Below are positions 1 to 12,100 of a DNA stretch of 64,000 nt, piece by piece. Positions within the stretch are counted from its first letter, which is position 1. Each line of letters opens with the position of its first letter. Source of the stretch: Patiria pectinifera (lineage: Eukaryota; Echinodermata; Asteroidea; Valvatida; Asterinidae). The translations under genes and the position numbers were made by a program. The notes under the pieces were generated by a model. The model did not search any database, was not told where the DNA came from, and saw nothing but the letters and a program-made list of their open reading frames with translations. The stretch lies in NCBI GenBank assembly GCA_029964075.1, contig CM057129.1, positions 14,561,430 to 14,625,429 on the forward strand. Direction: 5' to 3'.

Positions 1-543
1 AAATTGATTCAGAAAGGATAAAAAGACCGTAGAATAACCTGTAGTGGAAACTCGATGGAAGTTAAAATTCCACTTTCGCTTCTTCTTCAGGGCCACCATA
101 AAATATAAATAGTTCGATTCATATGTTTGTTTAATATGAATCGCACAATAGCCCAATACTGCAGAGATGCCACTTTTCAGGTTTTAACCCGAATTCAGGT
201 GTGTTTTTCCCAAAAATGTGACAAATATTATAAGTGCTGGATTTGGTCTGAAACATTTTAAAAAAAAAACACATTTCTGAAAGGGGTAAGGGTAGTTTAG
301 GGGGGGGTTAGAAGTTTTACATGCTTTTTATTGATGTATTGGTGGTATCTCTGCCATAGAGAGCGCTATATGAACTGGTTAGCTTGTCTGTATTACCTTA
401 ATTCACAATCTGAAAATAGCGCCCTCCTGTTGTGCCCGCCATGCTTATCTCAATAAGGTCAATGACCGACCAATCTTAATTTTGCCCTACTTCGTGACCA
501 CAATGATTATCACGTTTAACTCCAACTGTGATTATTTCCTTAG
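1..543. other. intron of the upstream channel gene
   Basis: No exon or named repeat is visible here. The stretch ends in a pyrimidine-rich acceptor just before 544 and is presumably the intron preceding the 76-nt exon of the upstream DEG/ENaC gene. Confidence 0.5.
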
Positions 544-1088
544 AGAAAATGTTCTCCGAGTCAACGTTTATTACGAAAGTCTCTTTTATGATGACATCTA
601 CCAGTCGGAGGCCTACCCTGTAAGTATCCATTGAATTATTCAATTCTTTAATACACGTTTTAATTATAAATGTTAGACCTAAAGGCTTGCATGGAGAGCT
701 CGGTTCGTTGGCTGAAGCAGAACAAGCATAAAATCCTTCGCCATTTCTCCGTTCTTGTGAGTGTACATATATTTTAAAATGTGATGTAACGGTCCAATAT
801 TAGACACTAAGGAGATTCCAGTGTACATGTATCCCCTAATGAAAATGTCCGTGCCAATCGCATTAACCGATGGATGTTTCAATTAATCAATTACAGTCAA
901 GCTCACTGGCCAGTGATCTTGGCGGTCAGGTCGGGCTGTGGATAGGCGTGTCGGTGCTGACAGTCTTCGAGTTCGTCGAGTTGATGATGGACGTCTGTGT
1001 GCTGGCCATGTCCAAGTGCCGGGCCGGAGGCGAGAAGGGACGGGCTGGCAAGAGCTCGGAACACGGCAAAGCAAAGCCCGCAGCGTGA
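544..1088 (+). CDS. DEG/ENaC channel, 3' end (last two exons, partial gene)
   Basis: These are the last two exons of an amiloride-sensitive/acid-sensing type sodium channel subunit, a trimeric plasma-membrane cation channel. Exon 544-619 follows a TTTCCTTAG acceptor, ends at a GTAAGT donor, and encodes the pre-M2 strand containing NVLRVNVYYESLFY. Exon 897-1088 encodes the second membrane segment, with GGQVGLWIGVSVLTVFEF, then a short basic Gly/Lys-rich cytoplasmic tail and a TGA stop. The filter triplet reads GVS where ASICs have GAS. The splitting into a 76-nt exon and an M2 exon is identical to the downstream complete paralogue, which identifies it as a tandem duplicate; here, however, the M2 exon runs straight to the stop instead of splicing to a last tail exon. 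All earlier exons lie left of the window. Confidence 0.9.
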
Positions 1089-1329
1089 CAGGGGACAACG
1101 TCGCGCTAGACTCCGGCCATCAAATTGAACTGTTGACTTGTTAATTGGAGATAATTGCAACAAACACAATCTGACAATGTTCACTTAATGAACGACTTCA
1201 TTATTTTTGATTAAGTCGAGTTGTAACTTAGTCAATACATGTCAATTACAAGTCCTCCATTCTAAAGGCCTACTTAGTCATCCATTCTGATACTAAGTCA
1301 TCAGTTATACACGATGAAATTAAACCAGA

Positions 1330-1335
1330 AATAAA
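1330..1335 (+). promoter_or_regulatory. candidate poly(A) signal of the upstream channel gene
   Basis: AATAAA lies about 240 bp after the TGA of the upstream channel gene. It is the first canonical hexamer seen downstream. Position alone supports the assignment. Confidence 0.35.
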
Positions 1336-1725
1336 CACGTTATTCCCCCAAGTACTCAAGGCATGAGCTTATGAATGAGATAATAAAACATCTGCCGACA
1401 TTGATAATTATATGCATGCATGCGGTTTGACAATACATATGTAATTGAGTGTGCGAAGGGTGGACTGGTTCCCGCCTCTCAATCATGATCGATAACGTGA
1501 GGATCGGAAACCAGCCTACTCACAGGGCGAAACTTTCACGCAAAAGGAACCCATATTAATAAAAGCCTTTTTCAGAGGTTTGCAGATGCCAGAAAAAAAG
1601 TGTTTTGTTTTTTTCGATAAAAACATGTTCGAGTTGAGGAGGAACAAATTTTGTTGAAGTGCGCGATCATGAACAGTAAATTTTCAAATGGAGTGTGACA
1701 GAGGCATTCAATATATATACATATA

Positions 1726-2518
1726 CAGAGTGGTTAAAAAAAGGACACCGACTTTTGACAGCAATTGGTCACCTACTTAATGAACTTATTTGAAATGTTT
1801 TCTCACATAGTAGTAAATTATAGGCCTTTAACCATGCATGGTGAAAAGAGCTTAGTAAAAGTCGCAAAAATAGTCATATTATGCTAATTTGAATACAAGT
1901 CACCAAAATCAGTCTTGTCCACGGGTTATTCTATGTATATATGACGTTTTCGTAGTTCAGAAAAATTAAAAACCTTCCCACCAAAATATATAATAGTTTG
2001 CCCTGGCAACTTTTAATAATATGCTAATTTGAATACAAATCACCAAAATCAGTCTTGTCCACGGGTTATTCTATGTAAATATGACGTTTTCGTAGTTCAG
2101 AAAAATTAAAAACCTTCCCACCAAAATATATAATCGTTTGCCCTGGCAACTTTTATTGAAGCTGTTTAATTATTCATGTCAGTGTTAAGATCATCTACTC
2201 AATGAGCTGTCGGCTTAAGTTGATTGTTGCATAACATAACATAACATTACAATCAAATGTCATGCCCTTTTAAATAAAGCTCCCATAGCTGAGCTAAGTC
2301 AAGCGAAGGGAATGTATACCTCCCTGGACAAAAAGGTTTCGCGCATGAAATGTTCAAATTAGCATAGCTCAACGACAAAATGTGCAAATGCAGCGATTTT
2401 CGTCACATTTGCTTAAAGACCAGTACTTTAATAGCTACTAATCGACAGTCAAAAATAATTTTTGAAATATGTGAAATTTGCTGTCAAATGTGGGTGTCCT
2501 TTTTTTGTAACCACCCTG
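1726..2518. mobile_element. 793-bp palindromic element with TA target duplication (Tc1/mariner-type MITE)
   Basis: The ends are CAGAGTGGTTAAAAAAAGG on the left and, inverted, CAGGGTGGTTACAAAAAAAGG on the right. TA dinucleotides flank both ends (1724-1725 and 2519-2520). The inverted arms continue inward through a TTTTGACAGCAA stretch. The interior holds a direct tandem duplication of about 138 bp (roughly 1879-2155) beginning ATGCTAATTTGAATACAA. No transposase is encoded. A partial relative lies at 51215-51545. Confidence 0.7.
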
Positions 2519-3196
2519 TATATTGTTTATCATGCCATTTGCGATCTGAACTGAAATATATATTTGATATATGACTGACATGTGATCTGAAGAAAGGCCT
2601 GTAACTTTAACACTAGAGAAGAGTAGCTTCTCTACTCTTACTATTGTCTCTGTATTTCCGTGCGCAAAGTCGTATCAGAAAAAGATACACGGATAATTAC
2701 GTACTTGTCTGAAGATGCGCTTATGTCATAAGTAGTTTAGATGTACTGACATTATCATGAATTACAGAATAGCACATAAAACATTTACTTTTCCACAGGA
2801 TTGTACAGTTGTAGATTTTGCAATTGCAAAAGAATAAAACACAGTATGCATCTCAGGTTTGGGTAACCGTGGCGAAATTGTCACATTATTTGTCACAATG
2901 CAATATAGCCTTCGCTAGAGTAGAAGCTTTGTCTTTTTAAAGGAGCTGTTCATTAACTCTGTAAATTCGGAGACAGTTGATGGTTCAGTATTGGCAACCT
3001 TATATTAGCTTATATTGTTGTCAAAGGAATTGATTGATCATAAGTGTGTGAGATTTCAGTAATGAATATTGAAAGAATGAAAAAAATTCTCTTTTGTTTC
3101 TCTGTAAGTAAATCTTATGCGTCCTCTCATTTCGACAAAAGTTAATGTATTTTGAATTATTTTTGCTTTTAACCTTTTTTTTTTAAAACATACCAA

Positions 3197-3326
3197 CACT
3201 ACAAAAACTGCAGTGTTAAATTTACACCATTGGTATCTATATAGGACCATCTGGTGTTTAATGTTACTGGTGTTGTCCTATATAGATACCGAATGGTGTT
3301 AAATTAACACTACAGCTTTTGCAGTG
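3197..3326. mobile_element. 130-bp palindromic MITE, copy 1
   Basis: This is a near-perfect inverted repeat whose arms read CACTACAAAAACTGCAGTG on the left and the complement of CTACAGCTTTTGCAGTG on the right, meeting around two GGTATCTATATAGGAC half-sites. A second copy at 11358-11484 has the same layout. It is non-coding and non-autonomous. Confidence 0.7.
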
Positions 3327-4472
3327 AATGTAAAATCCATCTGGTAATCTGCGGCATATTTCTATATCGAAATATTTGTTGTAAACCTCGGATTCTAATA
3401 GCGCCCCCATGCAGACATATCTAGAGAGGATTATTGGTGGAGCCCAAAAAATAGCCGAAGGTTCAAGGTTATGAGGATGTGTATTTAAGCGTTCAAAACA
3501 AAATAGATTGTCATACAGTTTATTTCTAAAATCTGCTCAGAGGGAGGTTGAATATTATTTTTTAATTTTTTTATTATTATTTGAAGGTCCGTGGACAATG
3601 ACAATGCTATGATAAGCGTTCATGCTTAAATAGGACTACAGGACAGCGACAAGGTTGTTTTGGAAGGTCAGAAATCCAAACAGACCTTGAAGTCTTTTGT
3701 ATAGTTGTCAGTGGGAAAGGATCACTGACCTTTTTAAGTCTTATTAAAAGTAATATATTTTTAACAGTGAAGCTATTGTCGAGCGTATAATAAAAACCCA
3801 AATGGGTTTCATGCTTGGATTTACAGTTCATTTCCGACTCTTTTTTAACTCTAAAAGATTCGGGTGTAATCGGCCCCCCCCCCCCCCAACTTTTTCCGCC
3901 ATAACCTTGAAAAAAAAAATTCGTGACCTGAGCTGTCCTGCCTTTTTAGCCCCGAGTCTTGCGCATCTTTTGATACCCAAAACATAAAATTTGGAGGCTA
4001 CGGGTTGCCGCTCAGTGAAACGCCGTGAAAACTGAATTTTCCCATATACGAGGAACTTGCATCTGAATACTTAATGAGCCATAATTCCAAAGCCTTTAAC
4101 CTATAGTCATGAAGTTTCTTGGGTATGCTCATATTAAGTTGTTTTATGCATGTACCTAGTTTCATAACTTTTCGACACTCGATGGCCGAGATTAGGGGGG
4201 GGGGGCGGTATCCGCCCCCCCCTAATCTATCCGCCCCCCCCCCCCTCCCCGGCTGTGAGATGGTCAAAATAACCCGGCCGTAGACAGCTTGATTTTGTGG
4301 CAACAATGCCCAACAGGTTTGAAGTCCGTAGACCAATGGATTATAAAAATGTTCACTGATTGGGAAATTGAAAAACCCGTTCTCGGTTGTCCTCATCGGG
4401 CATTCATGGGATTCTTGCACCATGATGCCTTCCGTGATTTGAGAACTTTGACACGAACACCATGGAGGCTAA

Positions 4473-4945
4473 ATATAGGTTTTCCCAGCCAATTTCCTAA
4501 AATGTTCAGAAATCGGCCATTCATTTTCGTCTGAATTCGAGAATCGCTCTGAACACGTTAAATTTCGTTAATGTCCATTCAGATTCGTTTACAAGACTTC
4601 CTTTTCGCTTTAGAGGGCGATTTCAAACATTCACCATTCTCTTTCACTTTTAGTTTAATACCATCGGCACCAGATACAATTAGTGGTTTCTTTTTCATTA
4701 ACCATCATTCAAATTAGCTGTACCTGAAATCAATTTAGAAAAGGTATACTTGCGTACATGAATGCGCAGGTAACGTAATTGGCCGTCTGTTTCTCAAAAC
4801 CGAATGCACAGACAATAAAAACGATTGAACTTTCGTTGAATTTAAATGGGAGTCAAGACGTGCATTCAAATTCACACGAAAACGAGTGACCGATTCTCAG
4901 AAGCGAATGAACATTTCACGAAATTGACCGGGAAAAACCTATAGT
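4473..4945. repeat. diverged ~470-bp foldback sequence
   Basis: The left arm (TATAGGTTTTCCCAG, then AAAATGTTCAG and ATTCATTTTCGTCTGAATT) matches the reverse complement of the right arm ending ATTGACCGGGAAAAACCTATA. The arms are diverged, so this is an old palindromic element or its remnant. No coding capacity is seen. Confidence 0.45.
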
Positions 4946-6187
4946 ATCTCCATTGGATGGAGCACTAGCTTCTGGAAACTGATAAACGATAATGATGTAC
5001 ATGAACAAAACATGAAACAAGCCATCATCCAATAGCCTTGTTTCTGCTGGGCGCCTTTGGGTCATCAATATAGGCCTACTAAAATAATTGTTTTACGATT
5101 CATTGTTAAGATGCGAAGAAGAATTTTTCTATTCATTTTTTGACCTGTTTTGCGTATAATTTAATCGACACATTTCGTTGACATTGTCCATACCTATAAG
5201 TTTGCCCCATCGTGAAGTATTTGGTGAACGTGTGGGTTTGCACGTTTAAGGCACCACAATTCAGCCACGACCCTATTCAAATCAAAAACGGCCTGGATTT
5301 GTCACTGACCTTCGTGCATTGTCCAGTTTGCTCAGATTGAAAATTTTCAAAAGCTTTTTTTAATTGCACAGCTCTCCTCAGCTCAATGCATTATTTCCCC
5401 TTTATCCATTGGCTACGTACCATTCGGTGATGACGACCCCATGCAGTTAAGGTTGTTGGGAACCACCGGTGGTCGTTAGGGCAACCAGTACATGTATTAT
5501 GCGTCACTCAGGGATTTTGGGCACAAAAGCGGCACAACAATTGTTGTTGAGAAGCTCCGTGCCAGGCCGTAAACGGAGTCCTTTTATAGGCGATCGAGCG
5601 AGTTCGGCGATGTGTGACCAAGACCTGAAATATACAACTGCCATTTTGCCAAGTAGAAGAACGAGGCCATGATGAATGACTTCCCGTCATAAACCTTGTG
5701 GACTCAGTTCCACTTAGACGCGGTTTTATTAACGCAATTCCGCTGAGCGCACGAATGCAGGAAATCAGTTTAGACCAACAGGAAGACTAGATTGGTGCGT
5801 CGCAGTGCAGCCGTTATCACTACATTGTATATACCTGCATTGTTTTGGATCAGGTACATGATACACATCGACTGATGATTACTCACAGCAAAATTGATGC
5901 GAAACATGAATGTACAACTTGAAATTTTTCTCGAGTGGAACGGACTAGGACCCGTATGTGTGGTTGTTTTGTAGCTATACGTTACGGTTGACACGTGTCG
6001 TGTTTGTTTTAAAGTAAGCAGACTGAATTATTTCGTTATCATCTTTAATGATAACTGCAAACACGATTATTCTTCGGATACACTGTTGTATGTAAGCCTT
6101 ATTGTAAGAGTCTTGACCATGATCAGACAATCGGATCTGAAATAGCGAAAATCCATTCTGTCGGTGACAATAACTCGCTTTGAACAC
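4946..6187. other. intergenic region 5' of the complete channel gene
   Basis: No convincing exon, repeat or core promoter can be assigned. The promoter of the downstream channel gene, and any 5' untranslated exon, should lie here or further left. Confidence 0.4.
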
Positions 6188-9100
6188 ATGTATCGATCGG
6201 AGGCTGCATCACCAGAAAGGTGGCAAGCCTCGGAAACAAACGACCACCACGCATCAAACCAGCAGCTACAGAACTCCGTGGAGTGGTCGGCGGGGCGAGA
6301 GCAGCAATCCACCCACAACAACACCGTGCCGGTCCCGCCAACAGCGGCCGTCATGTCGCGTAGATCCTCAAAAACGCGGCCCTTTAAGCGGGGACCGTCC
6401 CTGATTGAGGAAGGCAAGGGGAATGATTGGGATCGCTTACCGGAAGAACAGCAACAACATCGAACGGATCTGACGGACGAAGAACGGATGAAAAAAACTA
6501 GCTTGGCCCAAACACTGGTCTCGTCCCTCTTGGAAAACACCGGGGCACATGGCATCCCCAACATCAAAAGGGCACCCAACAATTTCCGCAAGATTTTCTG
6601 GACCGCACTCTTTCTAACGGGGGTTGCCATGTTCATCTGGCAGACCTCTTGGCTTGTTACACGGTACTACTCGTACGGTGTGGACACCAAAATGGAAATC
6701 TCGAGCGACAGGATGGTGGAGTTTCCTGCCGTCACCATCTGCAACCTGAACCCCATCAAGAGTGATTTTTTGGAAGACTTGGTCGACCAAGGAGTACCTC
6801 TACCACCCAGCCTAACTCGTCCAATAAGGGTAAGACTCTTAGAATTAATATTCCTCTTCATGTTTTCGCTCGTTTGCAGTTATATGCACTGTTAAAAAAA
6901 AGCCCGTAAATTTACGGACTCCGTAAAGTGATATAAAAAATGTATTTTTTAAAAATATAAAATATTCCGTATTTTCGGCGAAATTATACGGATCTTTCCG
7001 TAAATGCAAATATTAATTATGCTAATTAGCGTGATTACAATCAACCACATCGGCCCAAACACCTACACATAATATAGTACATCTTAGTTCATATTGATAT
7101 TCCACTCACAACCGTGTACACATGCCCAAACTCGTGTTAATGTTCTGTTTATTTTAAGGAAGGAAAAAAAAAACTTTCCGGAAATTTTGCTGCCAGAAAG
7201 AAAATAGCGTTCCGTTTTCCTGCAGCAAAATTTCCGGGAAAAGTTTTTCATTCCGTAAAATAAACAGACCCTTAACATGAGTTTGGACATTGTGTACACG
7301 GTCGTTGGTGAAATAACAATATGTACATGTACTTTGCTGTTCTATATTATGTGTAGGTGTTTGAGCCGATGTGGTTGATTGTAATCACGCTAATTAGCAT
7401 AATCAATATTTTCATTTACGGAAAGGTCCGTATAATTACGTCGAAAATGCGGAATATTTCACTTTACCGAGTCCGTAAATTTACGGGCATTTTTAACAAT
7501 GTGGGGAAGCATCTGGGTGATTTTTTTTAAGCCCGACACTCACGGTACATAATTATACACCGGTTATGGCCGAAGCATTGGGTCTGCTATTGTACGGAAT
7601 AACTGACCCCAAGAGGTCTGTTTTTCGAGATCCTCTAAAAATTTACAAAGTGGCGTCGGAGCATTTGGCGTGGTCGAGGAGGGCAGGAGCACGCCACTCA
7701 ATTTTAAAATATAAACTTATTATGGCCACGTCTGGCAGCCAACAATTCGAAGTTTGTGAGGAAGTAGGCCTAATTCAGTAACTGAAAATGGATATTTTCG
7801 TTTGAATGTCTCGTTCAAAAGTAAATACCTTTTATATTGCTAAGAAAGTAGCCATTAAAAAAAACAAATCTATTTTCGAGGAAAAATACTGAGCACGTGG
7901 AACGCATTTTCTGCACAGTGCATGATTTCGAAGAAACCAGATAATTTCAAGGGATTTTCGAGAGTTATGTGTAAATTTTACACTCTTTATTGTCTTCTCT
8001 CATCAGGGTTATGGTGACGACAGCGAAGAGGAAGAATTTGACGATCGTTTTGAGATGCTTGGAGATGCTGTGGAACTCGTGGCTGCGTTCAGGTACAAAG
8101 ACAGACGGGCCAGTGGCCATCTGCTGAGGGATATGCTGTTGAGATGTGCCTTCCAGGGAAAACCTTGCCATGCTGGGTTGGTATTTCCTTTATCTTCGAA
8201 AATAAATGTATTTGTATGTAGCCTGGATAGCCCACGTGAAGCCCTTTCGACTTATTTCCAGTGGTGTACCTTTATAGCTATCAGCTTTGGTGCAGAAATT
8301 GGGCCACCGGTATCAAATGATCGAAAGGAGCAATGCTCATGGCGATATTTGGCAAGGTATACACATCTAGAGTTGGAACATGTGTGATTGTTTAGCAGTG
8401 CGAGCGGTGGAAACTTTTTTTGGTGCTATCAGTAAAAAAATTTAAAAACTTTTAACAAACATGTTTTGGCAGCCATTTTGTTTTAAGTGATAGCACACAA
8501 AAAGCTGCCACCGCTGCAATCCTACTTTGTGCATGAGAGTTAAATTACAGGGTGTAGCGGTGGGAGAAATGACCGGGAATCGAACTCGGGTCACAGCAGT
8601 GGAAGGCGAGGACGATACCACGACGATCTGATCCCCGGGCCTCATATTAAAGTGGAAAGGCGTATCCTTCAAACCATACCTATATTATCTGTGTTGATTA
8701 TACACATTGTACGTCTGGCATTCCGTCATATTTTGTTTGCATTTTTTGGATACACATTGTATTGATATAGTTGTGATCACAGAGATTACCGCTTTCGGGC
8801 ATTGATTCATAACCTATTTCGTATGCATTACAGGGATTTCACCTTTTTCTACCACTATCTCTACGGCAACTGCTACATCTTCAATGCTGGACCCGACCCC
8901 AACACTACAACCCCGAGATACTTTGTGACCAGAGCCGGACCGCTTTATGGTATGTTCACAATTCACATGCAGTGGCATGTGTTTTGGCTCTCAGACGATT
9001 TTGAAATCAATTTCACTGGTATTACAGATAAGGAACCGAAAGGATATTTATTCCTAAGTAAATTTAACTTTAATTGATTGGTTGGTTGGATGGCGTCTAA

Positions 9101-12100
9101 TACAGAATCACGTGTGAGATTAATGCGAAACTCAGACATTAATATAGGCCTACGTTGATAACTTTTTGAAACTATGCTTGAAAAATTACAGTAACAAAAA
9201 ACGACATTGCTTCAACACGCAAACATCATACTTCTCCCTGATTATGGTTACTTGAACCCTATATCATGGCGCTACTCAAAACCGGATTTGCTCTTGTACT
9301 AACTTTTACTTGTAAGTCTAGAATTACTGGATGAACGCATGCGCACCAACAAAAATTCCCTGTTGGTTCCATAGACTTCCATAGACCTCAGTGGTAATCA
9401 CGCGCACTTCCCAAAATTATTAAAAACACACACAACTTTCCAAGGTGTTTGAGACACACATCAAATAAAGGCTTATTTCATCATCTTTCATTTTCCGTTC
9501 AATTTTGTTGGGGGTAACTAATGGCTTTTAGGAGAAAAATTCATCCAAATATGATAACTCCTAAAAACAGTCCTGAAGCCCATCGCCATTTTGAAAATGA
9601 ACGCCTACGCTCCATTGGAAAATTGTGCCATTTTAGGGCCTGTAATCCAAATTTCACAGAAATACGAGTTCGCAGTCCTGTGTTCACGGCCCTCAAAATG
9701 CTCTGAGTACCTGAGAATTTGAGGGCATGCAAATCGTGATTTGGCCGGCGTAAGCAATTTCGTGCCTATTTACAGGTCTGCACCCTGTACTAAACCGTGG
9801 GGAAATATGCTAACTAGCGAAATTTTCTGCTAAAGTTGGTGAGAAATCTTCGATAATGATAAGCTCAATACTTTAATCTGTTTGTTTCAGGTTTGACGTT
9901 GGAGTTGTATATTGAGCAGGACCAGTACATGGAGAACATCCAACCAGCGGCGGGGGCAAGGGTCGTTGTGCATGCGCGTCACGACATGCCGTTTCCTGAC
10001 GATGAGGGCGTGAGCGTCTCGCCTGGCCAAGAGACGTTCATTGGCTTCAAGAGGGTGGGTGAACAGACGATTTTTATTCTTTCCCTGATTTTATGGCAAA
10101 GACAACAACTACAAACGGACAAAATACCTAAATGTAACAAAGGATTTGTCGACATTCTTCAGGATAGGGTGTTAGATTCGGTCCCCGGTTCAGTTTCGAC
10201 AGTGCCTCATTTTGAAGATTTTCGTTTCAAAACCAAATGGAAATACAAATAAGCTCAAGTTGAACTCGTATTGATTTGATGTTGCAGAAACAGACCGAGG
10301 ATTCCTGAGGATTGGGGCCGCCTGATTATGTGTAACCAAACGGCGAAGACTAGTATAAACCACAAAAAAGCTGTTTCGGCTGTTTGTTATTTATTTGCAG
10401 TCTTATTCAAACAGGATGGCCTTCTCAGTTCAAAAATGCTCTCCTTGAGACCCCTGTATTAAAAAAAACCTTTTAAACAATTAATTAATTTAAAAATAAT
10501 ATTTAAAACAAATACAGTTATTAAAATATAGACATAAATTAATGTTAACTGTTTAAACAAATAGTTTGAAATGTTTGAAATGACTCTGTGCCTGGCGACG
10601 GCCTGCAATGTTCCACATGCGCCCAGTGAAGTGGCTCAATCCACCTCCCTCAGACTCATATGTGGTATATCTCCCTTTAATAGCCAAGTTACCTAAATCG
10701 GACCCGACCTAAGTTTCGCCGCTTCACCTTTGCAAATTTAACTGGTTGACATTTTTTGAATCATTACGTATCTGACGAGGGAGCTACAACTTTCGAACAA
10801 GAGCAAGACAGGCTGAATCCCGGGCCCTCTATTTCATTTGATTGCTCGAAAGGCGAAGTGCAATAATATTCAGAAATAAGAAGGGAGTTGCATGCTTTCA
10901 ATATTGATGATCATGAGGCACGAGTGCCGCACGACGTCTTATTCGTCAATGTTACGTCGCAGGAAAACACGTAGTCTATGGCCTCCCAAACAGTAGAAAC
11001 TGTTTGCAGCCTCCCAAACAGTAGAAACTGCATGGTTCTTTTCCTGCATGTAGGTCTTAATGTATTTATTTCTTAGTCTTGCGGAAGAAGATTTGCAAGA
11101 GTACCAGTACGAGTATGAGTACTTTTCATGAGTACGAGTACCAGTACTAAAAAATGTACTCGAGTACGAGTACTACAGAATTGCCTCATTTGATCCAGCT
11201 GATATCCTTCCCTATTTCCCCAATTTAGACCAACTTCACGCGACTGAAGCATCCCTACACTAACTGCACACTGGTGGCCGATGGCAATGCTACAATATTC
11301 AACCTGCCACTACCTCATGTTAGATACTCGCAGCGGGTGAGTCTGACCGTTCATATGCTGCAAAAACTGCAGTGTTAAATTTACACCGTTGGTATCTATA
11401 TAGGACCATCTGGTGTTAAATTTACTTTTGTTGTCCTATATAGATACCGAATGGTGTTAAATTAACACTACAGTTTTTGCAGTGTAGGCCAAAATATATG
11501 ATTACATGACATGTTTAATTTGAAATCTATGTTAACTTTTCCGTGCAAGTGTTTTAATGACCAAAAGATGGCCACAACTACATTCGCTTAAATTTAAAAG
11601 GTAACTTTATGCAAAAAAAGTTTTTAAAAAATCGTCACACGAGCAGAAAGAAGTTATAAAGTCGCGAATCTTCTCCGGGCAGGGGTACCATTACCCGTTT
11701 GGCTGAACTAAAGAATAAAACGAGCAAAAATTGTATCATAAGTCGTTCGAAGAAAATGGTATCTTGCGACAGCTGAGATTTGCGGACATTTTCCATCATT
11801 AAGGTGCAGACCAAGAGCCATACGAAAATGGGAGTTTTTGAATACATGTATACTAACATTGGTGACCACCCAATGCTAATCCCAGGATACCTTTTTTTCA
11901 CCAGGCGTGTGAAAACGACTGCTATTATCAAAATCTGACCAAAGAGTGTGGCTGTGCAGACGTCAGGTTTCGGTATGACGACGACGTACCTCTATGCTCG
12001 AATACAACTCAAGGTAAGCGATAGCCCGATTGAATACTGCCGTCTTAATGTCGACCAATGCTGCCCTCAAGCGGGGCTCAATACGCGGGTTATAGAGTGC

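Noticed and set aside
3998..4423. 141-codon minus-strand frame
   Set aside because: Built on poly-G and poly-C tracts, with no recognisable domain.
6164..6187. Channel start eight codons further upstream
   Set aside because: The codon there is GTG, not ATG; the first in-frame ATG is 6188.
6067..6636. 189-codon frame on the minus strand opposite channel exon 1
   Set aside because: Antisense shadow of the coding exon; no domain or splice signals of its own.
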